Positions 13,186 through 23,500 of a stretch of DNA of 64,000 nt are shown here, one piece after another; within the stretch, counting starts at the first letter, position 1; each line of letters begins with the position of its first letter. The translations under genes and the position numbers were made by a program. The notes below the pieces were generated by a model. The model ran no database searches and had not been told where the DNA came from. It saw only the letters and a list, made by a program, of their open reading frames with translations. Source of the stretch: Apoda limacodes (Eukaryota; Arthropoda; Insecta; Lepidoptera; Limacodidae); contig OX291553.1 of assembly GCA_946406115.1 (NCBI GenBank), forward strand, positions 10,173,001 to 10,237,000. The letters run 5' to 3'.

Positions 13186-14059
13186 TTAAGGGGCGTGCCC
13201 TCAGTTCGATTGTTCTGTTGACCAAAAATGAATGCGCTATGACGTCAGTTCCAGACCGCATTAAACGCATTGGCTGCACATGCACATGAACGGCCATATT
13301 GTTTGCTTAAATTTGGTGAACAAAACGATGTCAATGCCTATGCGATGTCATAGCTCTCAATGCGTCAATAGAACGCACCTTTATATAAAAAATATTATAA
13401 AATATTTTATGCGCTCTAATATAAAAAAATAAACTGTGATTACATTTGTTGCCTTCACAATATTGGTGTCTATAATGTTTAAAACTCTGATAGTTATAAT
13501 AACAAAATGTAAGATTAAATATCCAATGACGATGTGATGACAATGATGATGTGAATGAAATATAACATATTTGTAATATGCTCATCGAGAAATTACACTT
13601 GAATCCAAACACGACACATTTTAACTACTTGAGTTGCTTAATCCATTTTTTGTGTGCCACCATATAAGATTTGTCAAATTATCATAAGAAAAGGTGCGTT
13701 CTATTGACAGCATTGAGAGCTATGATATCGCATAGGCATTGAAATCGTTCTTTCAGAGACAACATTGAGTGTCGGCTCATACCGAGACGGGACGCGACGA
13801 GACGCGGCGCGGCATTTTGGAAATAGCAAAACATTATGGACCTTGTTTACTAAACAAAAAGGTACAAATTATAGTGAGAGCACAAAATTGAGAGGTTACG
13901 TGTCGAAGTACACCAAGATGCGTCGCGAGACATAAGAAAAGGTGCGTTCTATTGACAGCATTGAGAGCTATGATATCGCATAGGCATTGAAATCGTTCTT
14001 TCAGAGACACCATTGAGCGCATTCAATGCGTATAATACTTGTCAACAAAACGCCCCTTA
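13186..14059. mobile_element. Composite inverted-repeat element with internal insertion
   Basis: The outer termini are TAAGGGGCG at 13186 and CGCCCCTTA ending at 14059. An internal arm at 13325-13379 is the inverse of 13693-13750 ('ggtgcgttctattgac...cataggcattg'). An 87-bp block (13683-13769) is repeated directly at 13931-14017 and between the two copies lies a 161-bp GC-rich segment from another repeat. It is a noncoding, MITE-like structure that has been rearranged. Confidence 0.55.
13770..13930 (+). mobile_element. Fragment of GGCTCATACCGAGACG element
   Basis: It matches 16343-16507 almost base for base (GGCTCATACCGAGACGGGA, then GGACCTTGTTTACTAAA, then CGTGTCGAAGTACACCAAG). It lacks the terminal AAGGGT and stops within 'gatgcgtcgcgaga'. 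It lies between the two 87-bp direct repeats of the composite element. Confidence 0.65.
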
Positions 14060-14462
14060 GCTTAGGAGCTACACGGGAATATGTGAACATGCTAACCAAC
14101 ATACAGTGATTGCTCGATTATACATTTTTATATACTTCAAAATTATATATTTTCGAAATTTTCGAATTAAAAAATTACTTGATACTGAACGCGATAAATC
14201 TGTACCTAAATATTTTTCTGTCGCTTTAAGTATGATTCAATTCAGATGTATATCCGCCATGTTGATCACATAGCATAATATAATACACGGACCACTAAGA
14301 AGAACCTCAGGACACCTCATTTGTCAACATATGATAAGAAGCTTAGGAGCTGCACGGGAACATGGTAACATACTTACATACATCGACTGCTATAATCACA
14401 ACTGTCCGTAGTAGTCGGGTAAAAAGAATGGGTACTTAAGGTGTATTTTGAAACGTGTTTTA
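14060..14462. other. AT-rich noncoding stretch
   Basis: Two short related phrases ('cttaggagctacacgggaa' near 14059 and 'cttaggagctgcacgggaa' near 14341) suggest a small dispersed duplication about 280 bp apart. Nothing else was recognised. Confidence 0.35.
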
Positions 14463-14925
14463 TTTTTTAGGGGTTCCGTACCTCAAAAGGTAAAAAGGAA
14501 CCCCTATTGGATCACTTTATTGTTCGTCCGTCTGTCTGTCTGTCAAGACCCTTTTACTCAAAAACCTTCAGAGGTATCAAGTTGAGATTAAATTCAAATA
14601 CTAAAGTCTAAGGTCAACTAAAGGTAAATCAAGTTTCTAAGTCAATTCAATAAAATAATAGGCCCAAAATACGGTAATTTTTGTAGCATATTGTGACACA
14701 AATAAATCAAAACCTATGGGGTACTTCCCGTTGACCTAGATTCATGAAATTTGGCAAGAAGGAAGATGTTATATCACAAATACAGGGAAAAATCCAAAAA
14801 CTGATAATTGAAGCATAAACCTGTGAGACTCGATCTAATGATAGAAGAACTATCTACATATAACCTGTTTGTACAGAACCCTAGGTGCTCGAGCCATACT
14901 TGCACTTGGCCGATTTGTCTTCGAT
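14463..14925 (+). mobile_element. GGTTCCGTACC-type interspersed repeat
   Basis: It starts 'ttaggggttccgtacctca', has a short CCGTCTGTCTGT run, and ends with 'acttgcacttggccgattt'. This family is present at least six times here (22944-23500, 38931-39165, 45208-45618, 51589-52408 and 53905-54325, plus a 3' piece at 17412-17466). Its sub-type with 'cctcaaaaggtaaaaaggaa' is shared with the copy at 51589-52408. It is a very common lepidopteran repeat whose class I cannot name with certainty. Confidence 0.65.
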
Positions 14926-15210
14926 AAATTGTATGATAAAATAATAAAACATGTTATTATTGGTTTTTTATTTAATAAAAAAATTTAATCGTTTTCGAAA
15001 ATGAATCCTATAAATCCAATGTAATTCGGTACCGTGATCGAGCGCGTAAATATTATATTGCTAGTGATGGCAAGATTAGATTTGTAATTTACTACTAAAG
15101 TTTGTAGTAGTAGTTTGGGTCTATTTTGAAGTTTTTACAAAAAAATATTTGATATTCTTATTGTATTTTATTTTCATATAGTATTTATAAATAAATAAAT
15201 ATGAATAGTT
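14926..15210. other. AT-rich spacer
   Basis: Nothing recognised beyond AT-rich sequence. Confidence 0.35.
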
Positions 15211-15708
15211 TTGAACATTACACACAGAGCCGTTTCGCCCCAAAGTAAGCAAAGCTTGTGTTATGGGTACTAGACAACGGATACAAATACATAAATAATA
15301 CTTTTTTGTAAATCTTAATATATATAAATCTCGTGTCACAATGTTTGTCCTCAATGGACTCCTAAACTACTGAACCGATTTTGATCAAACTTCGTAAATA
15401 TCTGTTATTTGATCCAACTTAAAAGATAGGATAGTTTTTATCTCGATATGTCAAGTGCGAGCCGGACTCCGGCACTATAGGTAAAAACCAACTTTCGCCG
15501 GGTACAGAGGGACGGCAGCGGAACAACGTTCGCCGGGACAGCTAGTACATATATATATACTACATAAATACATCCAGACAAACCCAAACAAGTTAGTTAG
15601 TACAAACCCAAATGTTTATATTATGACATAAATGTTTGTCCAGTGCGGAAGTCGAAACCACACCCTCTGCACAGCAGCTGGCCACATTACCAATTAGGCT
15701 GCGAGGGA
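15211..15708 (-). mobile_element. tRNA-derived SINE, split by a Helitron
   Basis: On the minus strand the head is at 15640-15708 (reverse of 'gcacagcagctggccac') and the tail at 15211-15260 (reverse of 'cattacacacagagccg'). The body is interrupted by the 233-bp Helitron at 15313-15545. The SINE must therefore be older than that Helitron insertion. Confidence 0.7.
15313..15545 (+). mobile_element. Short non-autonomous Helitron (Lep1-like), copy B
   Basis: It begins TCTTAATATATATAA, ends CAGCTAG, and is flanked by A on the left and T on the right. A GC-rich imperfect hairpin (gcggaac...gttcgcc) lies just upstream of CTAG. It has no coding capacity. It differs from the inverted copy at 8741-8974 at very few positions (for example gtgccgg versus gtgcccg) and carries the shared motif discussed in the findings at 15449-15463. 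Confidence 0.78.
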
Positions 15709-16340
15709 GTCAATTGTTTCTAAACTACGATTTGTAGGCTCTAGATGTGTGTCATGGCGCACGAGTCATACTCCCATTTAATCCTTTTCATAGACATAAC
15801 ATATTATTTTGTTCATTTGTTATAAATTGATTTGAAAATGAATCTTATAAATCCTATTTAATCCGCTATCGTGATTGAGCGCGTGAAGGTAAAATTAGAT
15901 TGCTAGTTGCTTGAAAGATTAGATTTGTAATGTCGTTTTCATCTATTGAGAAGAAGATATAAGAAAAGATTAAAGTCGGTGACATCCATTGTATTCAATC
16001 GACTCAGGAAAAATAATTTGTTTTATGTATTTAATATACTAGATGTGCCGTATGGTTTTACCCCGCAGGAAACCTATTGCCTATAGTAGGAGTTTATTCT
16101 GAAAGTATTTGTACTTTTCTATTAATACACCAAATGTATGCACCTTTATATACCACGCTGATGTATATAAGGTTCTGCAGACAAATTTACTGTGAGGGCA
16201 ACCTTTGATCGAAAGAAAATGATTCGGCACCAAAAATCGGGATGAAACTGTTCTTTCGTTGTGATATGAAGAATTTATCTTTTTATCTTTCGACTTGATT
16301 AAAAAATATTGATAAAAAACACAATATAGCCTATGTTGCT
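15709..16340. other. AT-rich noncoding stretch
   Basis: No gene or repeat recognised. Confidence 0.35.
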
Positions 16341-16535
16341 AAGGGTCGGCTCATACCGAGACGGGACGCGACGAGACGCGGCGCGGCATTTTGGAAATAG
16401 CAAAACATTATGGACCTTGTTTACTAAAAAAAAAGGTACAAATTATAGTGAGACCACAAAATTGAGAGGTTACGTGTCGAAGTACACCAAGATGCGTCGC
16501 GAGACGTTGGGATGCGCCGCTCGTAGTGGCACGAA
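16341..16535 (+). mobile_element. GGCTCATACCGAGACG element, left part
   Basis: It begins AAGGGTCGGCTCATACCGAG, which is the inverse of the right end of the segment at 19623-19876 (ending CTCGGTATGAGCCAACCCTT). This defines inverted termini AAGGGTYGGCTCATACCGAG. This copy is cut short after 'ggatgcgccgctcg'. The high GC content and CpG density stand out from the surroundings. The transposon class is unknown. Confidence 0.6.
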
Positions 16536-16577
16536 ACTAGCTTATATGAAATATAATATTCTCATCTGAAATTAATG

Positions 16578-16756
16578 CCTTCGGCCGCTTTCGAGTTTCG
16601 GGAAAAGTTTCAAACCAGGATATTTTTGTTTTAATTGGTAACTGGTTTCGAAAAAAAAGAAGTAATGTTCTTATTTGGAAACCCGGTTTCGGTAGAAGAA
16701 ATATTTTTCTCTTTTGGAAACCAGTTCCGAAACTTGGTTTCGAAAGCGGCCGAAGG
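16578..16756. mobile_element. 179-bp inverted-repeat element
   Basis: The termini are CCTTCGGCCGCTTTCGA and its inverse TTCGAAAGCGGCCGAAGG. They are bracketed by ATTAAT at 16571-16576 and 16760-16765, a possible target duplication with a few unaligned bases at each junction. Internal 'ggtttcgaaa' and 'ggaaaccagt' motifs repeat in both orientations. It is noncoding and MITE-like. Confidence 0.6.
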
Positions 16757-16971
16757 GAAATTAATATGTACAAACTATTCAATATTTATTCTCTATTAAA
16801 TAAACAACTTACACGTAATTATATATACCTACTTATAGTAAAGTTTTGTTTTATTTAAGAAACTAAGTAGGTCAAAGTAACTAAAAGGGCAAGGCAAAAA
16901 AACCGGTCTTGATGGAAAATGTTGAAAAAAATCTCCGTGATGATGACCGTGAGAGGTGGTTTACGATTTAC

Positions 16972-17666
16972 TAGCCGTCGGTCCAATACGCAGTTCGTCC
17001 GAATCGCATTTCGCCGATAGTCTACTACGCAGTTCGTCCATAATATGTTTCGTCCATTTCGCGATTCGTCATTACGCAGTTAGGCAGAGGAGAAAGTCAA
17101 GTAAGGGGGGAAGTAAGGACAGTCCTGTAGTATAAATGGTCTGAGCCTATTTTAGATCAAATATTTTAAACGTTAGTTTAATTATCCGATTAACTAACGC
17201 GTAAGCCACGTCGTTTGCAAATGAAGTTTTTCTAAAAAATAAACCGTTTTCGATAATGGAAAGTACAGTTCTATTTTTAACAGACTTCAAAACAAGGAAA
17301 ACGTTCTCAAAACGTCAAACTTCTTAATTTTTATAGGCACGCCTATGGCGATATTGGTAAGGACAGAAGACAGACTCCAAAAAATATTTAAGTGCCTGTT
17401 GTTAATTGTACGGTAGTATAAAACTCTTCGTGTGCGAGTCTGACTCGCATTTGGGCGGTTTTTTGACTTTCATTTGTAGGCAATAGTGTATAGGTTATTT
17501 TAATTAAAATCGATGTTTCAACAAAATACGTGTGTAATGCGTCTTAGACAAAATATATGTTGGACGAAACGCGTGTTGGACGAAACGCGTGTTGGACGAA
17601 ATGCGTGCTGGACGAACTGAGGATTTATAAACCAATTGGACAAACTGCTTATTGGCTCGACGGCTA
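16972..17666. mobile_element. DNA element with TAGCCGTCG inverted termini
   Basis: The left end TAGCCGTCGgtCCAATA (16972) is mirrored by the right end (reverse TAGCCGTCGagCCAATA, ending 17666), and both continue with GCAGTT.GTCC. About 25 of the first 29 positions match. The subterminal right arm carries three tandem repeats of 'gttggacgaaacgcgt' (17568-17612). A 3' piece of the GGTTCCGTACC repeat sits inside at 17412-17466. No transposase was recognised. Confidence 0.65.
17412..17466 (+). repeat. 3' end of GGTTCCGTACC-type repeat
   Basis: 'cttcgtgtgcgagtctgac' followed by 'tcgcatttgggcggttttt' is the terminal signature of the family. It is nested in the TAGCCGTCG element. Confidence 0.6.
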
Positions 17667-18079
17667 ATAAAACGTCTAGAGTCCCCGATATTATACTACT
17701 CATGCTGCCGACGAGCTGCAAGAATAATATTGGGCACGCTCTAGCAACCTGAATCAAAGTGCACCTTTCGTCAAATTTGAGCTGAGCTGCGAGGCGGCTT
17801 ACTGTAACCTAATTAAATAAAAGTATTTTCCCTCAGGTCTAAGTAATACCTGGATACTTTTATTTAAGTCTTGAAACCTGGTTTTCAGCCCTCGTTTTAG
17901 TAGAGCCCCGTACTTGTAAGCTCTAGTTTTGATGTTTGCAAGTATAACCCAAGAACAACTTGCAGCTCCTGCAGCTCCTAAGCTGCAGCTTCCGAATATT
18001 TCTTGAGTTACCCATGTGTAAAATAATATCATTCAATTTCATTGTAAGAAGCTTTGAATAAAAAAATATATATTATCTA
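17667..18079. other. Noncoding stretch
   Basis: It has a 'gcagctcctgcagctcctaa' patch near 17966 and otherwise nothing recognised. Confidence 0.35.
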
Positions 18080-18262
18080 ATGTCGGGGCGAGTTAGCTTA
18101 GTTGCTACAAGTACATGCATGTTTTTGACTCTTACAATCCTAATCCTATCTTACGATTGGACGGACATGATACATTATAATAAGTCTCACTGTAAAGTGC
18201 ATGAGACTTCCAAAAATCAGATGAAAAAAAATGTCTTGGAGATCGAAAACATCAATAAATAA
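18080..18262 (+). CDS. Small ORF with one membrane segment, unproven
   Basis: A 60-codon frame runs from ATG at 18080 to TAA at 18260. Residues 13-24 (CMFLTLTILILS) form a short hydrophobic stretch after a small N-terminus, followed by a lysine- and asparagine-rich C-terminus. The overall plan (short N-terminus, one membrane segment, charged helix) loosely recalls PET117-type small mitochondrial assembly proteins, but the key residues do not align well. In DNA this AT-rich, a 60-codon frame can occur by chance. No splice partner or conserved neighbour supports it. Confidence 0.2.
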   Translation: MSGRVSLVATSTCMFLTLTILILSYDWTDMIHYNKSHCKVHETSKNQMKKNVLEIENINK

Positions 18263-19330
18263 GGCCTAATAATGGTAGTCGTTTGTATTTTACAAAACCA
18301 TAGCGTGATTTACCAAATGTATAACGCCATATGTTGTCTCAATGCATAAGTTATTACCAAAGCATGTTAGTTGGACTTGTTTTCAGAAGCTTTAATATTT
18401 TTTTATACTCGCAAATAGATATCATAAAAAGTAACAATATTATTTAAACGACTTCAAAAAACGGATTCTAAGGGCTCCGTAGCAAAAAAAACCATTTTGA
18501 ACACAATCGGATCAAATTGTTTTCAGATATTTGCATAATATTTTTAAATGCTTGTACGACAGGCATTTGGCCAGTTTTTAAGCTATTGCATATCTTTTAT
18601 CGCGGACTTTGAGCGCGGCGACCGAATCAAGAACTTCCGTAACGAAAAAAACCTAACAACGGCAAACTCGACTGTACGGAAAATCAATTTTAAGGTGAAA
18701 ACAAAAACTGAATTTTATATATTTTTGATGACAATCTTAAGTTTAGGAGTTTCGTTAGTAGGTTATGAGACTCGAAACACGATTGAATTAACTTGACTCG
18801 ATACAAAAAAATCGCAAAGTTTCCTCTAAATCTTTTAGAACGGGGAAAATAGTTTTATTTGTTTTATAGTTATTTAACTTTTTTCAATGAAATTTCGTCT
18901 ACGTGTTCCATAATAAATACTTTAGACGATTATGGTTTTATTTTATTGCGAAAGCGTGTTATTTTGTAGCAAAAAAAATACATTTCATAACGTCGCGTGG
19001 GCCGGCCATTACGCGGCTCTCGCCTTCCATCAGACGGCCGCAGCGCTTCGTTGAGAGCACCTGCGTACAACTTTGTTGCGCCCATCCCGCTGCCGCCAAC
19101 GAAAATTTTGTAAACTATATTAACTTCTCTTTTGTTCAATGAAAGGAAAAAAATTGTTTATGCAATAGCTTTACCTCGGCAGGCCCCAAGTGCCACTGTT
19201 CTTTTTTTTCTGTGATTCAATTTCCAACTTGTAACACACCATCTCAGAGTTTAAGATCAATTTGTATACGATTTATATTTTTTACAACCTTACTACTAAA
19301 ATACTTAAGAGAAAAAATAGCACTAGGATC
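18263..19330. other. AT-rich noncoding stretch
   Basis: A GC-rich patch at about 18985-19095 contains 'cgtgggccggcca' and 'cagacggccgcagcg'. No gene recognised. Confidence 0.35.
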
Positions 19331-19334
19331 TAGA

Positions 19335-19440
19335 ATTTTGTTCGTCGCCGTTGTCGTTGCATCAGCCGGCAGACGTCCACTGCTGAACGTAGGCCTCCCT
19401 CATATGTCTTATTAGATCGGCTGGTCCTAGGCCATCCGTC
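19335..19440 (+). mobile_element. RTE-type LINE fragment
   Basis: 'gccggcagacgtccactgct' and 'gaacgtaggcctccctca' match a phrase that is very common in lepidopteran RTE LINEs. No reverse transcriptase motif is left. It is a short fragment. Confidence 0.5.
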
Positions 19441-19622
19441 AGCAATATTAAAATCACGCCGCGTCATTTAATACTAAAATACCCTGAATTTTTGATATTC
19501 TTCTTAGCGCCCTTTTTCGTCAACTTCGTAGTGAAAAAATATTTCTGTCTACCTCAACGCCCGTTTTTGTACACCTCAGAACAAATAATATAGGTAATAA
19601 AAAAATATACACCGAAATTCAA

Positions 19623-19876
19623 CCCTGGCAAGCTAAGGAAACCGTGGCAACCGACAAGGTCACCAAGCGACGTGAAGATGCGCCGCGCGACGTTTGAATG
19701 CGCCGCGCGTCGCAGCCCGGCGTCTGTGTCACTACGAGCAACGATTGGCGACGCGACGCGACGAAACGCGAAGCGGCCTTGGGATGCGGCGCAGCTCGAG
19801 GTATCTTTGGTCGCTTGTTGCATCCTGAAGCCTCTTGACGTTGCGTCGCGTCGCGTCTCGGTATGAGCCAACCCTT
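19623..19876 (+). mobile_element. GGCTCATACCGAGACG element, right part
   Basis: A GC-rich segment with many GCGACGCGACG-type motifs ends in CTCGGTATGAGCCAACCCTT, the inverse of the terminus at 16341. Open frames on both strands here are by-products of CpG-rich repeats. It abuts the second TTAA-family element at 19877-19880 with no spacer. Confidence 0.6.
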
Positions 19877-19879
19877 AGG

Positions 19880-20264
19880 GATCGCGATTCACGGCGCGTC
19901 GCAGCGGGCTTCAAACATACGAATTTCTTATTTGTTTTTAACATTTACTGATCAATCACTGTAAAATTTCTTGGTCATACTCCCTAGCCGAATACCTATG
20001 TCTGTGGTTTTCCAAAATCTTGTAAAATGCTTTTATTTACTAGAAATCTTTTTTGAAACCGTTTGTATGAAAAACAAGAATCCTATATAACTTTTGAACT
20101 ATAAAATTTAATAAAAAACTGGCATACTGCAGACCTAGATATTTATTAGGTACTAGAACATGTCTTCATAATTTCGTGGTGTTTGATCAGCAATTGTCAA
20201 ATATAAGTGCTTAATTCATTTGTATGAAGTACACTAAGAGGCGCTACGAATTTTATTCTCTTAA
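19880..20264. mobile_element. TTAA-flanked MITE, copy 2
   Basis: It is a diverged copy of 9137-9524. The right end has TTCTC then TTAA at 20261-20264, and the left end has GGATCGCGATTC next to the neighbouring element. Internal blocks keep their order. Many substitutions show it is old. Confidence 0.55.
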
Positions 20265-20400
20265 GTAGTGAGCAAATTTTGAGAATTAGTTACCTTAGTA
20301 GTTGTAGAGATTACCCCCCACATACAAACGAAGAAATTTCACAAGTCAAATTTAACAAATGTACATAATATTTAAATTGTAACATTTAAACTAAGTAGTC

Positions 20401-20800
20401 GTTGGCACCGTGGCTCAGTGGGTAATGACCCGACTGCTGAATTCGATCCCTGCACAAGACAAACATGACAAAGACAAACATAATTTATTATTTATGTTTG
20501 TCTTGAACTGGGTTTTTTCTATGCATAATAATAAATAAATAAATAATTCTTTGTTGGAAAAATTTAAGCACATTACACAGACACAAATAGAAAATGGAAT
20601 ACAAAATACAAGTAAAATAGTAGGTATGAACTCATGTCTATAAATTGATTACATTTCATAAGCCCTGGTTCTCAATAACGGTAAAATTCTGTGTTTCAGG
20701 AACCAATAATATGTATGTATTTACAAAAAAATATAAATATATTTGTATCCGTTGTCTGGTACCTATAGCACAAGCCCTGCTTAAACTTAATAAATAAAAA
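20401..20800 (+). mobile_element. tRNA-derived SINE with expanded middle
   Basis: The head 'gcaccgtggctcagtgggta' is A-box-like and 'ttcgatccctgc' is B-box-like. The middle contains an inverted 'gacaaacataa' repeat and AAT microsatellite. The conserved tail 'atttgtatccgttgtctggt' is at about 20738. The body is longer than in other copies, probably because of an internal insertion. Confidence 0.6.
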
Positions 20801-21593
20801 AAAAATTTGGGGTAAGAAAAAGTGGTGAGCCTATCGAAGGTTCAATTTCAAAACAAATGTACAATTCACAAATTGTAATAATTTTTTATTATTTAACCCT
20901 GGACTTTAACATTTCGAAATGGCAGCCCAATGTTTTTATTATCACTACGCCATTTACTTGATCCACACATATAAAACTACAAGGAAAGAGATAAGTGCAC
21001 CTAAGAAATACCAAATATTTAACTATAAGCAAACGGAACTATTGGCACACTTAAGTTTTTGAGATAAATCTAACAATACCTTAATTGTCACAATCCAGTC
21101 GTCTGAAACATACGAGATAATAAAAAAAATTACATACATACTAACAACATACGCGCTAAAAACATAACCCTTTCTTGCAGCCGGGAAAAAACAATAATTA
21201 TAAAAGAAATATAGAATATAGATTTATGCCACAATACCTTAAACCATTTTCAAAGCCCTATTTATTAGCATCAATACTTTGCTTACTTAGCTTGATGCTA
21301 ATACACGCTGCCGACCAACTATCATTTATTACTACGTTGGGCACTACCAGAGATCGTTAACTTGATTTAACGAGACGTTGTGTATATGGGCTGATTGATG
21401 AAGAGGCTTTCATGCTTCGTTTATCATACTTACATTTTTTATGTTTATTTTAATATTATATAGAGGTAGTTTGTAGTAGGAGGTAATTACCGAAACTACT
21501 TATCCGATTTCAAATTTTTTTTTACCAATATTTAAAATTGACTTTCAGGATGGATATATGCTACATTGTGTTTAGAATTATATAGTTTTCAAC
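20801..21593. other. AT-rich noncoding stretch
   Basis: The 61-codon frame at 21175-21360 has no recognisable motif. Nothing else recognised. Confidence 0.35.
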
Positions 21594-21793
21594 TATAGCA
21601 CGGACGCGAAGAACGAAGAATTTCGTACATTGACCTTTTAGCCTGTGTTCAGTGGTGAAAATATTAGTAATTTCTGATGACAGCGGTCATTACATCTGTG
21701 CGAGCGCGACGGTATATAATTATGCAAGTGCAACAGAGACAAAAAGTGACCGGTCATTGAACGAAATTATTCCTGCTTCGCGTCCGTGCTATA
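21594..21793. mobile_element. 200-bp MITE with TA-type ends
   Basis: It starts TATAGCACGGACGCGAAG and ends with the exact inverse CTTCGCGTCCGTGCTATA. Imperfect arm homology continues inward through AATTTCGT and CATTGACC. Flanking TA dinucleotides fit a Tc1/mariner-type target. It is noncoding. Confidence 0.7.
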
Positions 21794-22774
21794 CAAGATA
21801 TCAATATTTGTATGTAAAGTCGGAAAAAAAATGCACTTTTCTTTAACGTTGCAACAAAGCAACGGTATGTTCTGATTTTTGGCGCAGGGATAGCTGAAGG
21901 GACAGAAATAGTAGATATTATAACGGAAGTAGACTAATATTTTTACGGCGAAGACAGAATTTTGAATTCTGAGCTAGGGATAAACAACATACGTCGCTCG
22001 AGCTAGAAATTTTTTATCGTCATTAGGTGGGAGCAAAGTACGTGTTTGCTCCCGCTCCTAAAGCGGGTAGTAATGAATTTTGATCAATTTCTTATAAAAA
22101 AAAAACGAGTTGCACTCCGGGAGTGCCGGCAGAAGTGAAAACCTTTACACACGATTCGCGCTTAACACTCAAATATGTCACAAGACATGTCTTTGACATT
22201 GTCAAGAAATAATAATGTTTGTTTATTTACTTTTTTGACGTAGTATATTTGACATCGCAATCTGTCATAGAATTAAAATTCCATATCCAACCTCCCTGTA
22301 GTACTCATAATCGCGAATACTAAAAATAAAAATTATAATAGGCGTGGCATTACGGGTTCCGTCTTACGAATTTCCACGATTAGGACACGTGACCTGACGC
22401 GAGTTTATCATTTTTACCCATAGCAAAAAAAGGGCACAACGCCGCTAAAGAAGTTTTCACTTCAAAAAGTGCGAACTGTGTCCTTTTCTTTTCAACAATA
22501 ATCCATTAAATATAACATTTCAAAATGTCAAAATGTTTCAAATGTGAATATAATTTTATAATAAATTCTTTTACTTTAAACCTTAATTACTTTTAAATTA
22601 TACTTTTCATAAGTTGTGTGTGTCTGTGTGTATTTAACCATTGGTTCTAAGTTTATTTTGCAAAATACAAAAAAAAATACAATTGTTTTTTTAACAAATC
22701 CGCTATTGACTGAAGGTTCGTGAAAATTTTCAATAAAGCCTATAAACCTTAAGATATTAAGAAAAAGTCTTATA
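21794..22774. other. Noncoding stretch with a possible decayed element
   Basis: 'ttgcactccgggagtgccgg' followed by 'agaagtgaaaac' at about 22108-22142 and an inverse 'gttttcacttcaaaaagtgc' at about 22452-22472 may be the ends of one element. The rest is AT-rich and unrecognised. Confidence 0.35.
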
Positions 22775-22850
22775 GGTACACACGGCATTCGAACATCTGC
22801 CCCTTAGAGTCTCGAGAGTCAGACGACCTTACTATTAGACCACCACTGAC
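22775..22850 (-). mobile_element. tRNA-like SINE head, antisense
   Basis: The reverse strand reads 'ggtggtctaatagtaaggtc', then a B-box-like 'gttcgaatgccgtgtg'. The same design is found at 41537-41608. It differs from the other SINE family in the window. Confidence 0.5.
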
Positions 22851-22943
22851 TTCAACGTGTAGTAACAACAAAAATAAAAAATAATCTAAACCAAGTCTCT
22901 TAGGTTATCTATTTTTAGTTGCATTTAGTCGCATTACCTTCAT

Positions 22944-23500
22944 TTTTAGGGTTCCGTAGCCAAATGGCAAAAAACGGAACCGGATTCGTCATGTCTGTCT
23001 GTCTAAACTATAAGAACTATACTGTTTTAACTTGGTAAGTAGATGTATTCTGTAAACCGCATTAAGATTTTCACACAAAAAACATGATTCTCCATACTTA
23101 GAACTAAAACTCAATTTTTTTTTTTTCATTAAACCCATACGTGTGGGGTATTTATGGATAGGTTTTCGAAAATGATATTGAGGTTTTTAATATAATTTTT
23201 TTCTAAACTGAATAGTTTGCGCGAGAGACACTTCTAAAGTGGTAAAATTCTAAAATAAGAGAATGATAAAACTAAAAAAAATATGATGTACCATGCAAAC
23301 TTCCACCGAAAATTGGCTTGAACGAGATCTAGTAAGTAGTTTTTTTTTTAATACGTCATAAATCGTAAACCGCAATTTACCTTTCATTCAATCAACTCAA
23401 ATATAAAAATATTTTTGTTGGTGTTTGTAGATTACATTAATGGTGGTAGGTACGAAACCCTCGGTGCGTGAGTCCAACTCGCACTTGGCCGGTTTTTTAT
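22944..23500 (+). mobile_element. GGTTCCGTACC-type interspersed repeat
   Basis: It begins 'tttagggttccgtagccaaa' and ends 'gagtccaactcgcacttggc' then 'cggttttttatt'. Both diagnostic ends are present, so it is a full-length but diverged copy. Confidence 0.65.

Noticed and set aside
19554..19944. Long overlapping frames on both strands in the CpG-rich block
   Set aside because: Arise from GCGACGCG-type repeats in a transposon fragment, open in several frames at once.
20401..20460. Candidate tRNA gene
   Set aside because: A- and B-box-like motifs are present but no cloverleaf closes and the downstream body is that of a SINE.
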